Assembly (NCBI GenBank): GCA_049649525.1
Contig: JBARZE010000053.1
Location: 10,476 to 74,475, forward strand
Length of the DNA stretch: 64,000 nt
Direction of reading: 5' to 3'
Source: JAAURB01 sp049649525
Lineage (GTDB): Bacteria > Cyanobacteriota > Cyanobacteriia > Cyanobacteriales > Microcoleaceae
In this document: in pieces, positions 36,568 to 45,313 of the stretch
Layout: the number at the start of each line of letters is the position of its first letter
How positions within the stretch are numbered: the stretch's first letter is position 1
Notes under the pieces: model-generated
What the model was told of the DNA's origin: nothing
What the model saw: only the letters and a program-made list of their open reading frames with translations
The model's database searches: none
Made by a program: the position numbers and the translations under genes

Positions 36568-37815
36568 TTAAAGCAATCTGCGGCGTAATAGATCTAGAGC
36601 TGTTGAAACACTCATTCGTCGTACCCAGTCTCGCCCGCGTTTACCACCGAAATGACATTCTATGCTTTCTACCGTACCGTCAGGCCCCGCAATGCCGATA
36701 TAAACGAGTCCCACGGGTTTCTCTTCTGTGCCACCATCAGGCCCCGCAATTCCGGTTAAACTGATACCCCAACTGGTATTTAATTTTGCTTTAACCCCTG
36801 CCGCCATTTGTTCAGCTACAATTGCACTCACCGCGCCAAACTGTTCTAAATCAGCGGAATTTACATCCAATAAACCTATTTTTACAGCATTATCATAAGC
36901 AATGATACCACCCCAGAAGTAACCCGAACTGCCCGAGATTGCCGTTAAAGCATGACCTAAACCGCCGCCTGTACAAGACTCTGCTACACTCACAGTTTGT
37001 CCGGCTTGTTGCAATAGTTGACCTGCAACCGAAGCCAAGCTATCCTCATCCTTACCATAATAGTCTGTGCCTGCAATTTCTTGGATTTGGTCTTCGATGG
37101 GGTCAATTAACTCTGAGGCGGCTTGCTGAGACACTGAGCGGGCGGAAATTCGCAGTTTAACTTCTCCATGACTAGCATAAGGAGCCACTGTCGGATTTTG
37201 TAATGCTAACAATGCAGACACTTTTTCGGCTAAGCCAGATTCGGATACGCCCCAAAATCTTAACGTGCGGCTGTAAATCATTCCCTGACACCACCCCTGT
37301 TGTTGTAAATAAGGGACAGCGACATCGTGCCACATTTGCTTCATTTCTGCGGGTACGCCGGGAAAGGTTAAAATCGTTAAGTTATCTTCGCGGGGCTGCC
37401 AGATAATTCCGGGGGCAGTGCCTGTGGCGTTGGCTAAAATTTCTGCGCCTTTGGGAATTAAGGCTTGTTTGCGGTTACTGGGAGACATGACCCGCCCGCG
37501 TTGGGCAAATTTCGCTTCAATATCCTCAATGATTTCTGGCTTTTCGATTAACGGCGTAGCGAAAAAATCGGCTAAAGTTTCAATGGTTAAATCATCCGGC
37601 GTGGGGCCTAAACCGCCTGTGAAAATCAGGATTTTTGAACGTTGACAACCAATATCGATGACTTGTTTAATTCGGTCTGGGTTATCTCCGACAACCGTTT
37701 GATAATAATGAGCAATGCCCAATTGAGCCAGTTGTTGCCCTAAATATTGGGTATTGCTATTAAGAATATCTCCTAACAGTAATTCGGTTCCCACACAAAT
37801 GATTTCAGCCGTCAT
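36568..37815 (-). CDS. cinA: CinA-family protein (nicotinamide-nucleotide amidohydrolase)
   Basis: A 415-aa protein with an N-terminal MoaB-like domain (IICVGTELLLGDILNSNTQY, LIFTGGLGPTPDDLTIETLA) and a C-terminal CinA amidohydrolase domain (VSVAESCTGGGLGHALTAIS, SSGYFWGGIIAYDN, WGISLTGIAGPDGGTEEKPV). Full-length CinA couples ADP-ribose pyrophosphatase and NMN deamidase activities in pyridine-nucleotide repair. Length is standard. It lies 15 bp downstream of the WecA-type gene and is probably cotranscribed with it. Confidence 0.95.
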   Translation of the reverse strand: MTAEIICVGTELLLGDILNSNTQYLGQQLAQLGIAHYYQTVVGDNPDRIKQVIDIGCQRSKILIFTGGLGPTPDDLTIETLADFFATPLIEKPEIIEDIEAKFAQRGRVMSPSNRKQALIPKGAEILANATGTAPGIIWQPREDNLTILTFPGVPAEMKQMWHDVAVPYLQQQGWCQGMIYSRTLRFWGVSESGLAEKVSALLALQNPTVAPYASHGEVKLRISARSVSQQAASELIDPIEDQIQEIAGTDYYGKDEDSLASVAGQLLQQAGQTVSVAESCTGGGLGHALTAISGSSGYFWGGIIAYDNAVKIGLLDVNSADLEQFGAVSAIVAEQMAAGVKAKLNTSWGISLTGIAGPDGGTEEKPVGLVYIGIAGPDGTVESIECHFGGKRGRDWVRRMSVSTALDLLRRRLL

Positions 37816-37830
37816 CCTCTCAATCTCCTG

Positions 37831-38886
37831 TTATCGGGCTTGTTTGAGCGCTTTCCAACTGGTGTAACCCAACAAACCTGTGGCTCCTCCGGCATAAATC
37901 ATACCACTGGGGATACCACAAAAGGCTAAAGCTAAGCTACCTACCCATAAGGTTAAGGAATAAATCACCATGACGGTTAAGCGTTGAGATAACCCGGCTT
38001 GTAGCAGACGATGATGTAGGTGACGTTTATCGGCGATAAAGGGAGATTTACCATTACGCAGTCGATCTAATATCACCGCTGACATATCCAGGATAGGAAC
38101 GGCTAAAATTAGATAGGGTAGTAGGATTGAGGTAACGACTGTTGTCTTAACCAGTCCAATCACACCGACTCCGGCTAGGGTAAAACCGAGGAAGTATGAC
38201 CCACCATCTCCCATAAAAATTTGAGCGGGATTAAAGTTATACCGTAAAAATCCCAGCGCCCCTCCGGCGAGTGCGGCGGCAATTAGTCCGGCTGCGGGTT
38301 GATGCATAAACAAACTGACAATCAACATAACGACGGCGGCGATACCCGAAACTCCCGCTGCTAAGCCATCGAGACCATCAATCCAATTAATTGCGTTTGC
38401 CATACCCACTAACCATACAATAGTGATAGGTAAACTCAGCCAAGCAATTTGAACCAGTCCAATGTAGGGAATACTGAGAAAGTCAATTCTGACTCCCACT
38501 GTCCAGGCAACGCTAGCTACACTCATTTGTAAGAGTAACCGGATAAATGGAGAAAGGCTAAATAGATCATCGGCTAAACCGATCAAAAAGAAAGCAAAAC
38601 CTCCTAATGCTACACCCCAGATTTCATATTCTGCTGTTGGGTTTAAGGGTTGACCATTGGCATCGAGAAAACCGCCTAAACTCCAAGTCACCAGCAACGC
38701 AGTTAGAGTGCCAGCAAAGATAGAAATCCCTCCTAAACGTACCATGGGATGTTGATGCACTTTACGATCATCAGGGAGATCAACCCGACCACTCCTAAGG
38801 CCGATATGTTTAACGATAGGTGTACTCCAAAGTACAACTAGGGTGGAAACTACAAATGCAAGTAAGTGATACAGATGTTGAGGCAT
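37831..38886 (-). CDS. WecA/TagO-type polyprenyl-phosphate GlcNAc-1-phosphate transferase
   Basis: A 351-aa integral membrane enzyme of the MraY/WecA family with about ten membrane segments. It transfers a sugar-1-phosphate to a lipid carrier, starting cell-wall-linked polysaccharide or O-antigen synthesis. Motifs: VDLPDDRKVHQHPMVRLGGI, the catalytic-type LADDLFSL, NAINWIDGLDGLAAG, FMGDGGSYFLGF and the C-terminal DKRHLHHRLL. Start choice: ATG 38886 gives the usual short N-terminus; an in-frame TTG at 38937 would add 17 residues. Neither has a clear ribosome binding site. Confidence 0.9.
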   Translation of the reverse strand: MPQHLYHLLAFVVSTLVVLWSTPIVKHIGLRSGRVDLPDDRKVHQHPMVRLGGISIFAGTLTALLVTWSLGGFLDANGQPLNPTAEYEIWGVALGGFAFFLIGLADDLFSLSPFIRLLLQMSVASVAWTVGVRIDFLSIPYIGLVQIAWLSLPITIVWLVGMANAINWIDGLDGLAAGVSGIAAVVMLIVSLFMHQPAAGLIAAALAGGALGFLRYNFNPAQIFMGDGGSYFLGFTLAGVGVIGLVKTTVVTSILLPYLILAVPILDMSAVILDRLRNGKSPFIADKRHLHHRLLQAGLSQRLTVMVIYSLTLWVGSLALAFCGIPSGMIYAGGATGLLGYTSWKALKQAR

Positions 38887-39087
38887 CTGAATAGATTTAG
38901 GAAGTTGACAAAAGGGACAGGTAATCAGTACAAACAACGATTCGTGAACCTGTTGCTGTTGAGCTAGCTCATTCTACAACTTAGTGAAGTTGTTTTCAGC
39001 ACTGATCGAACCTGTTATCAAAAAAGAGGTTCAGCCAGAGTCTACTACATTTGCTGTAAATTTGTAACAAACTTAAAAAAATAATTG

Positions 39088-39133
39088 TAGAGACGTTACC
39101 CGTGATGTCTCCACCCGACAGATAACGTCTCTA
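39088..39133. repeat. Long palindrome downstream of glyA
   Basis: A perfect 11-bp inverted repeat, TAGAGACGTTA (39088-39098) and TAACGTCTCTA (39123-39133), with a 24-base loop. The related palindrome (GAGACGTT...AACGTCTC) recurs in many cyanobacterial genomes as an interspersed repeat. It sits just after glyA and before the WecA-type gene and could end or attenuate glyA transcription, although no T-run follows on the minus strand. Confidence 0.8.
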
Positions 39134-39173
39134 GCTAAAAGTCAATCAATACAGATTTAGGGAATAGGGGAAT

Positions 39174-40457
39174 TTAAACTGATACCGCTTCTTTTGAAGT
39201 AATATGAGGATACAAGGGGAAGCGATCGCATAAAGAAGCCACCCGTTGACGGCAAGTTTCAGCGACGGTTTCATCATCGGGTTGCAAGAGTCGCTCTGCA
39301 ATGAGATCGGCAATTTCGCTAAATTCTGCTATTCCCATGCCACGAGTTGTCATCGCGGGACTCCCTAAGCGTAAACCACTGGTGACAAAAGGCGACTCTG
39401 GATCAAAAGGAATAGTATTTTTATTGGTGGTGACATTAATTTCACTCATTAGTTTGTCTGCCCGTTTACCCGTCATTCCGACAGAACGCAGATCTAACAA
39501 CACTAAGTGATTATCTGTACCATCAGATACCAGTTTAATGCCTCGTTGCTGCAATTGAGCCGCCATTGCTTGAGCATTCTCAATCACCTTAGCCGAATAT
39601 TGCTTAAATTCCGGTTGTAACGCTTCCCCAAACGCAACGGCTTTGGCTGCAATAACGTGTTCGAGAGGGCCACCTTGACTGCCTGGGAATACCGCTTTAT
39701 CAAACTTTTTACCTAAGTCGGCATCGCGGGTCATAATTAAACCACCCCGAGGTCCCCGTAATGTTTTATGAGTCGTTGTCGTCACCACATCACAATGAGG
39801 AATAGGGTCAGGATGATGACCACTAGCCACTAAACCCGCAATATGGGCAATATCCGCCATTAAATAAGCCCCGACTTCATCGGCAATTTCCCGGAATTTA
39901 GCAAAGTCAATTAACCGAGGATAAGCAGAATATCCACAAATCAACAATTTCGGTTTATGCTGTTTAGCCAGTTCTAGAATAGCGTCATAATCTAAACGTT
40001 GGGTTTCTTCGCTAACCCCATAGTCTTTGACATTAAACCATTTCCCCGAAAAGTTCACAGGCGACCCGTGAGTTAAGTGTCCACCATGAGACAAGTCCAT
40101 GCCCATAATGGTGTCACCCGGTTGCAGAAGCGCCAGGAAGACGGCAAAATTCGCTTGAGCGCCGGAATGGGGTTGAACGTTGGCGTGAGCGGCTCCAAAC
40201 AGTTCTTTAACCCGGTCAATGGCTAACTGTTCGGCTTGGTCGATATATTCACAACCGCCATAATAACGCTTATTGGGTAATCCTTCGGCGTATTTATTGG
40301 TTAAAACAGAACTTTGGGCTGCCATCACGGCGGCTGAAGTAAAGTTTTCGCTAGCGATTAATTCTAAATGATCCCGCTGGCGTTTGAGTTCGTGGTTAAT
40401 AATATTGGCGATCGCAGGGTCGCGTTGGGCTAGAATTTCTAGGCTAGTATTGTTCAC
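39174..40457 (-). CDS. glyA: Serine hydroxymethyltransferase
   Basis: A 427-aa PLP enzyme that interconverts serine and glycine with tetrahydrofolate, a main source of one-carbon units. Blocks: HLELIASENFTSAAVMAAQS, TNKYAEGLPNKRYYGGCEYI, NVQPHSGAQANFAVFLALL, and the PLP-lysine motif TTTTHKTLRGPRGGLI. Full length. The start is GTG 40457 (MNNTSLEILAQRDPAI), matching the family N-terminus. It is monocistronic by position, with 249 bp upstream before the divergent small gene at 40707. Confidence 0.97.
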   Translation of the reverse strand: MNNTSLEILAQRDPAIANIINHELKRQRDHLELIASENFTSAAVMAAQSSVLTNKYAEGLPNKRYYGGCEYIDQAEQLAIDRVKELFGAAHANVQPHSGAQANFAVFLALLQPGDTIMGMDLSHGGHLTHGSPVNFSGKWFNVKDYGVSEETQRLDYDAILELAKQHKPKLLICGYSAYPRLIDFAKFREIADEVGAYLMADIAHIAGLVASGHHPDPIPHCDVVTTTTHKTLRGPRGGLIMTRDADLGKKFDKAVFPGSQGGPLEHVIAAKAVAFGEALQPEFKQYSAKVIENAQAMAAQLQQRGIKLVSDGTDNHLVLLDLRSVGMTGKRADKLMSEINVTTNKNTIPFDPESPFVTSGLRLGSPAMTTRGMGIAEFSEIADLIAERLLQPDDETVAETCRQRVASLCDRFPLYPHITSKEAVSV

Positions 40458-40706
40458 AATTAAAATATCCTCGTTAATAGCAGTTCAACAGATTACAGTA
40501 CTGGTGGGTAGTTTAGTCTGGTTGATGATGTTGGGGATTGAGTAAGATTCCCCTCAAACTTTCTATGATAACTTGCAATCGCCAAAGCAATTTTAGTTGA
40601 TGTCCATTTCTCTAAATTATTAAGTTGTAAGTCCGATAACAACAAGATTTTAGCCTTTTGACATACAATAAAATCAAAGACAGTAGATCAGTCGGAGGAG
40701 AGATTT

Positions 40707-40904
40707 ATGTTAGTCGTGTTAACAGAGCGTCAAGTTCTGAATCCTCATCAAGTTTGTCAAGGCTGTTTGCTAGCCGATCAAAGTGGTCAACCTCGCTGGA
40801 AAAATCATCAACTCAGTTGTGCTAATTCAGTTCATAAACCCACAGCGAACCTGCCTGAACAATATGAATGCCAAATGGGTTTCCGCATTGCTAATATTGA
40901 GTAA
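40707..40904 (+). CDS. Small conserved Cys-containing protein
   Basis: A 65-aa protein with GGAGGAG at 40694-40700, six bases from its ATG. It has four Cys in a spaced pattern (CQGC at 18-21, Cys38, Cys55) that could bind a metal or form disulfides. The C-terminal block EQYECQMGFRIANIE reads as conserved; I believe similar small proteins occur across cyanobacteria. The function is unknown. No signal peptide is present. Confidence 0.72.
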   Translation: MLVVLTERQVLNPHQVCQGCLLADQSGQPRWKNHQLSCANSVHKPTANLPEQYECQMGFRIANIE

Positions 40905-41013
40905 AATTAAAGCCGGGATGTAATAGGGTTCAGCTTAAAATTGATCGGTTCCTGCGTTATCCTGAGTTTATAAGACAATTAACTTTTGAATTTTTACCTC
41001 AGGAGACTATTTT

Positions 41014-41487
41014 ATGAGCTGGAGTGGAACCCCAACGGTTCGAGATCGGATTTTCTCTATCCTGCCTTACGCCTTACCTCTGATGTATAGCTTGCAGTTT
41101 AGTCAATTTTTATTTCAACAATTTCCGATTTTACAACTGATTACTATTCCTCTACTGCCGTTACTCGCGCTTTATCAAACTATTCCGTTTGCTGGCTTAA
41201 TCATTTTCTTTGCGTTATTTATGCTGGTGGTACGCAACGAAAATATTCCCCGCTTCATTCGTTTCAACACCATGCAAGCGATTTTGCTTGACATTTTAGT
41301 CGTTTTGTGCAGCATAATCCTGGGATTATTCGCAGCCGGACTGCAAGGCTTTATCCTAGAAACCCTTTATAACATGATTTTCCTCGGGGTTTTGGTGGCT
41401 GTGGTTTACTCTGTAGTGCAATGTGGTCTCGGACGTTATGCAGAAATTCCGACTATTTCTGATGCCGTCAATATGCAAGTTCGCTAA
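41014..41487 (+). CDS. Tic20-family membrane protein
   Basis: A 157-aa protein with four hydrophobic segments and the Tic20 block around VVRNENIPRFIRFNTMQAIL. Tic20 is a component of the protein import channel in the chloroplast envelope; the role of the cyanobacterial homologues is unclear. The start follows CAGGAG-type bases at 41001-41006. The rpsF gene lies 95 bp downstream on the same strand. Confidence 0.88.
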   Translation: MSWSGTPTVRDRIFSILPYALPLMYSLQFSQFLFQQFPILQLITIPLLPLLALYQTIPFAGLIIFFALFMLVVRNENIPRFIRFNTMQAILLDILVVLCSIILGLFAAGLQGFILETLYNMIFLGVLVAVVYSVVQCGLGRYAEIPTISDAVNMQVR

Positions 41488-41566
41488 AGAAAGTTGAATT
41501 CAATCTGCAATTCGTTATAGGATGTAAGATCCTTGCTTCTAAAATTTGAGAAGCCTTGTTGTCCAA

Positions 41567-41572
41567 AAGGAG
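41567..41572 (+). promoter_or_regulatory. Ribosome binding site setting the rpsF start
   Basis: AAGGAG, ten bases before ATG 41583. It rules out the in-frame TTG at 41556, which lies upstream of it. Confidence 0.8.
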
Positions 41573-41582
41573 AATAACTGTT

Positions 41583-41927
41583 ATGAATGGTGGATTTATT
41601 TACGAAACTATGTATATTCTGCGTCCTGACTTAATTGACGAGCAGGTACAGCAGCAAATTACTAAGTATCAAGACTTACTCACTGAACAAGGCGGCAATA
41701 ACTTTGAGATTAAGAATTTAGGGAAACGTCGTCTGGCTTATGAAATTGATAATCATCGCGAAGGCTATTATGTCCAAATGAACTATGAAGGCCCCGGCGA
41801 GCAAATTGCAGTGATGGAAAAAGCCATGCGTTTTAGTGACGAGGTGATCCGTTACTTAACGATCAAGCAAGAATTGTCTGTTATCGAGACTCCTGTACCT
41901 GAAATAGAAGTTCAGGAAGCATCCTAG
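41583..41927 (+). CDS. rpsF: 30S ribosomal protein S6
   Basis: A 114-aa protein of the small ribosomal subunit. It opens IYETMYILRPDLIDEQVQQQ and has the S6 core KNLGKRRLAYEIDNHREGYY and RFSDEVIRYLTIKQE. Length is typical for cyanobacteria. The usual rpsF partners rpsR or ssb do not follow; a hairpin and a 600-bp gene-free region lie downstream, so it is the last gene of its unit. Confidence 0.96.
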   Translation: MNGGFIYETMYILRPDLIDEQVQQQITKYQDLLTEQGGNNFEIKNLGKRRLAYEIDNHREGYYVQMNYEGPGEQIAVMEKAMRFSDEVIRYLTIKQELSVIETPVPEIEVQEAS

Positions 41928-42615
41928 AATGTGACATCATAGAGTCTCCCTAACTGAATATTATTGATTCATTTGTTTCACAGCACGTCTTGTACTCGAA
42001 ATACTGGCGTGCTATTTCTTTATTAAGAATAAGAGAAAATTTGATCGATCGCAAGCAGGGCCCATCGCAATACTCAATTAATGTCGCAGCTTTAACAAAT
42101 TCTAAATAGATCTCGAGATCGCGGTTCAGTACATTTTCTCAGTTATTTTCTACTCAATTCAATATTAGCAAACTCTTTCAACAGTTCAGATGCCCATGCT
42201 CGAAGCCTGACTAATAGATAAATTTACTCGATAAATTTACCCATCCTCGGTGCGGATAATTGATATTCTCCTGGAGTAGAAGATGAGCATAAATACTTTC
42301 GCAAGCTATATATCTTATGACTGATTTAAAGTTGCGATACCTGAGTGTATATTAAAAAAAGTATAGCTTTTGTCTACGAAGTGTAATCACTCATCCCTTA
42401 CTTCGTTAATATTACTGAGATTATCCTACGCTTTTAAGCCCTCAGATAGATATGTATAAAAAGTGATATAAAACTCAGCTTTACACAATCTTTATTTATT
42501 AGCCCTATTTTATTAAAGATTTAGTAAAGAGGGACTCGATCTTGCGTAATTTCTGAAAAGTTCCCATAGAATTAAGCACAACAAGAGCAAACAGTTATTA
42601 TTCAGGGTTAAAGCT
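41928..42615. other. 688-bp AT-rich gene-free region before the sugar transferase
   Basis: It starts with the rpsF hairpin, then carries AT-rich DNA with a small direct repeat of GATAAATTTAC at about 42217 and 42230. No ORF, RNA gene or known motif is visible. The length suggests a long regulatory or untranslated region for the transferase. Confidence 0.55.
41982..42020 (+). terminator. Probable rpsF terminator
   Basis: The arms AGCACG (41982-41987) and CGTGCT (42008-42013) can pair, with partly paired bases inside (GTA/TAC), followed by the T-rich ATTTCTTTA. The loop is long, so the prediction is modest. Confidence 0.45.
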
Positions 42616-43314
42616 GTGACTACCACGTCGAAGACTGCGATTCAAGCATCAATGTACTCTTTGATACATAACATTGATCCAAGCCATCTGCCATCAAATG
42701 ACGAAATTCATGCATCACTGCTTAGCAAAGCAAAACGCTTAACTGACATTATATTCTCTCTAATAGGATTGGGTGTGACTGGGATCATTGCAATTCCCAT
42801 TTTAATCGCCATGCAGCTTGATGATCCAGGCCCTTTATTCTATAGTCAAATTCGTTGTGGTCTTCAAGGAAAACCATTTCGGATGTGGAAATTTCGTTCA
42901 ATGATTGTTAATGCTGACAAGCAAAAACATTTAATTGAAAATCAAGCCAAAGGATTCATTTTTAAAAATGATCGTGACCCCCGAGTGACTCGTGTCGGTC
43001 AATTTTTGCGTAAAACCAGTCTTGATGAATTTCCGCAGTTTTTGAATGTTTTAAAAGGAGAAATGAGTATTGTCGGGACTCGTCCACCGACACCGGATGA
43101 AGTGGCAAACTACGACGAACATCATTGGCAACGATTAAGTGTGAAGCCGGGAATTACAGGAGAATGGCAAACTAGCGGTCGTTCTAAAATAGAAGACTTT
43201 GAACAAATTGTCCGAATGGATTTAAACTATCAGTTAAAATGGTCTGTTTGGTACGATTTGTATCTAATTTGGAAAACTATTAGTGTTGTTTTACGAAAAG
43301 AAGGTGCTTACTAA
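42616..43314 (+). CDS. Sugar-1-phosphate transferase (monotopic phosphoglycosyl transferase)
   Basis: A 232-aa protein of the bacterial sugar transferase family that loads the first sugar phosphate onto undecaprenyl phosphate for exopolysaccharide. Landmarks: the re-entrant hydrophobic helix (about 46-70, IIFSLIGLGVTGIIAIPILI), the signature GKPFRMWKFRSMIVNAD, the catalytic-type LRKTSLDEFPQFLNVLKGEM followed by SIVGTRPPTPDEV, and the C-terminal VKPGITGEWQTSGRS. It starts at GTG 42616 (or ATG 42652). No other polysaccharide gene adjoins it, so it is an orphan initiator. Confidence 0.92.
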   Translation: MTTTSKTAIQASMYSLIHNIDPSHLPSNDEIHASLLSKAKRLTDIIFSLIGLGVTGIIAIPILIAMQLDDPGPLFYSQIRCGLQGKPFRMWKFRSMIVNADKQKHLIENQAKGFIFKNDRDPRVTRVGQFLRKTSLDEFPQFLNVLKGEMSIVGTRPPTPDEVANYDEHHWQRLSVKPGITGEWQTSGRSKIEDFEQIVRMDLNYQLKWSVWYDLYLIWKTISVVLRKEGAY

Positions 43315-43617
43315 AAATCTGCTTTCTGGCTTAGTATTTTAGGAAATAAAAGGCACTTTCCTTTAAGATTACATTGATAATATTACAAGAGTTAGGTCTG
43401 GTTTATTCAGCATTGCGTTGATAGCATTACAAGAATTATATCTAGATTTTGACCCCAATTAATCTGAAGATAATGTAATTTTATTCATGATAATTTTGAC
43501 GGACTGAGTGACTCACTGCATAAGTTCCTCAACTCCAGATCTATGTCTAATTGAAGAATAAATGACCCTGAGTTGCAATTAATGTTCCCTTACTTTAATG
43601 AGTAGGGGATTTTTATT
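43315..43617. other. 303-bp gene-free region with direct repeat and terminator
   Basis: It lies between the convergent sugar transferase and thrB genes. It holds an imperfect 44-bp-period direct repeat (43374-43447) and a terminator at its right end. No ORF is seen. Confidence 0.65.
43374..43447. repeat. Imperfect direct repeat, two copies 44 bp apart
   Basis: Two copies of about 30 bp share TTGATA, ATTACAAGA, TTA and TCT at matching positions (43374-43403 and 43418-43447). Confidence 0.6.
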
Positions 43618-43619
43618 TT
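43586..43619 (+). terminator. Rho-independent terminator
   Basis: Stem TCCCTTACT (43586-43594) and AGTAGGGGA (43601-43609), nine pairs with one G-U, a six-base loop, then TTTTTATTTT. It is oriented for the sugar transferase transcript and overlaps the last codon of the convergent thrB gene. Confidence 0.75.
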
Positions 43620-44544
43620 AATCGATTCTGGCACCTTTAACATCAATTTCAAGCGATCGCACTTCAGCCTCAACGCCTTGTTGTTTCCAGGCGGTTGTCA
43701 TGGCCGTTGCAACGGCTGCAGCGGTATCTGTATCGGTTAACGCCAATAATGTAGGGCCCGCACCACTAATGACCAGTCCCATTGCCCCAGCTTCTACCGC
43801 AGCGGCTTGGACGGCTTCATAGCCCCGAATCAGAGAATAACGATAGGGTTGATGAATACGATCTTTTAACGCAGCTTTTAGCCACTGACGGTTTCCGGTT
43901 TCTAAGCCTCGGATTAATAAGCCAAAATGAGCGATATTAAAAATCGCATCGGCTTTGCTGTATTGTGTGGGTAACACTTGTCGCGAGCTGGCAGTGGAAA
44001 GTTCAAAGTTAGGAATAGCAACGACTGGGATAATAGAAGAATGCCACGGAATTTGACAAATTTCCCAACGCTTACCATCAGCTACAGATAGTTGACAATT
44101 ACCGAGTAATGCTGGCACCACGTTATCGGGATGTCCTTCAATGGCGATGGCCAATTCTGTGACTTCTGCTAAACTCAGTGGGTTTCCCGAGAGTGCATTT
44201 GCCCCGAGTAAACCTGCAACAATAGCGGTGGCTGAACTTCCTAAGCCTCGGGCCAATGGTACGCCTAGCTGAATATGGATGTTAACATCCGGGGGAGATT
44301 GATTTAAATGTTGATAAAATGTAGTAAAGGCTTGATAAGCTAGATTATCTGAGTTGAGACTGACTTGATCTGCTTCTGTCCCACTGACGGTAATTTCAAC
44401 CCTGGGGCTATTGGTTTGAGTTGATGGCTGAGTTGAAGAAAACCTGACAGAATTGTAAAGAGTTAACGCAGATCCGATACAATCAAACCCCGGTCCTAAG
44501 TTTGCCGTTGTGGCTGGCACTATTACTGTTACAGAATCAGACAT
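43618..44544 (-). CDS. thrB: Homoserine kinase
   Basis: A 308-aa GHMP kinase that phosphorylates homoserine in threonine synthesis. It opens VIVPATTANLGPGFDCIGSA and has the ATP loop VPLARGLGSSATAIVAGLLG, EGHPDNVVPALLGNC and the C-terminal MGLVISGAGPTLLAL. Full length. No other threonine gene adjoins it. The small gene at 44602 lies 57 bp upstream on the same strand. Confidence 0.96.
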   Translation of the reverse strand: MSDSVTVIVPATTANLGPGFDCIGSALTLYNSVRFSSTQPSTQTNSPRVEITVSGTEADQVSLNSDNLAYQAFTTFYQHLNQSPPDVNIHIQLGVPLARGLGSSATAIVAGLLGANALSGNPLSLAEVTELAIAIEGHPDNVVPALLGNCQLSVADGKRWEICQIPWHSSIIPVVAIPNFELSTASSRQVLPTQYSKADAIFNIAHFGLLIRGLETGNRQWLKAALKDRIHQPYRYSLIRGYEAVQAAAVEAGAMGLVISGAGPTLLALTDTDTAAAVATAMTTAWKQQGVEAEVRSLEIDVKGARID

Positions 44545-44601
44545 ACTTTTTAGAGTTGCGAACGCACCGCTATTGCTGCATCATATCAAATTCAGGACTA
44601 T

Positions 44602-44859
44602 TTAGTAATCCGACTCATCTCCACGAGCCGGATCATCTCCGATACCGAGTTGTTTCTTTGACTTTTTTAATTGTTTCCAAAGAGATTTAATTTCGATATA
44701 AGCCTCTTCTGTTGAAATTTTACCGTTAGTTTCTAATGCACAAATATAGCTCGCCCTTTGAGCAAATTCTTGTAAATTAGCATTAAATGCTAAATTCTCC
44801 GGGGTAAATTCTCCTCTATATCGGCTATGAGGATAAAGGAAATCATCGCGCTCATTCAT
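44602..44859 (-). CDS. Small conserved cyanobacterial protein
   Basis: An 85-aa protein that opens MNERDDFLYPHSRYRGEFTP and ends in a basic helix, IEIKSLWKQLKKSKKQLGIG. I recognise this as a widespread cyanobacterial family of unknown function (possibly DUF7219). It has no membrane segment or catalytic motif. It may share a transcript with thrB. Confidence 0.75.
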   Translation of the reverse strand: MNERDDFLYPHSRYRGEFTPENLAFNANLQEFAQRASYICALETNGKISTEEAYIEIKSLWKQLKKSKKQLGIGDDPARGDESDY

Positions 44860-45313
44860 GATGGGTCTTAACTTAATAACTTTAACAAGTAGATATCAAT
44901 TTTTATGCAAGTGGTAATTCTCCAGGTTGTTGATAACTATTCTTGTTATCCTAACTTACTTTCATCGTTTAAAGTGTCAGTTATTTTGTCTATCTATTTC
45001 TTACCATGCCTTGCTGCGTATGGATTCTTTTCTAGATACTCTGCTTGCCGCTAAAGGGAGTTATCGTTTATACTGATGCAGAGAGATAACGAAAAAATAA
45101 AATCATGAACTCACTGATTTAAATAAACGGGTATCTCTATAATGGCATAAGACTGATCGGGTAACTCATTCATAAAATCTCCTTGAAAATACTGAAATAT
45201 TACGGAGTATCAGTGTATTAAATTAGACATCAGTCTCAATTCTCAAATTTTACTAGCATATATTATATTTTATATTGAGTCCATCCTGATATCTACAAGA
45301 TTTTACAACAACG
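44860..45313. other. 454-bp divergent region upstream of sigF
   Basis: AT-rich DNA between the small gene (minus) and sigF (plus). It holds a short inverted repeat GTTATC/GATAAC at 45060-45065 and 45085-45090. No ORF is seen. Confidence 0.5.

Noticed and set aside
45060..45090. Inverted repeat GTTATC/GATAAC upstream of sigF as an operator
   Set aside because: The six-base arms with a long spacer are too weak to claim as a site.
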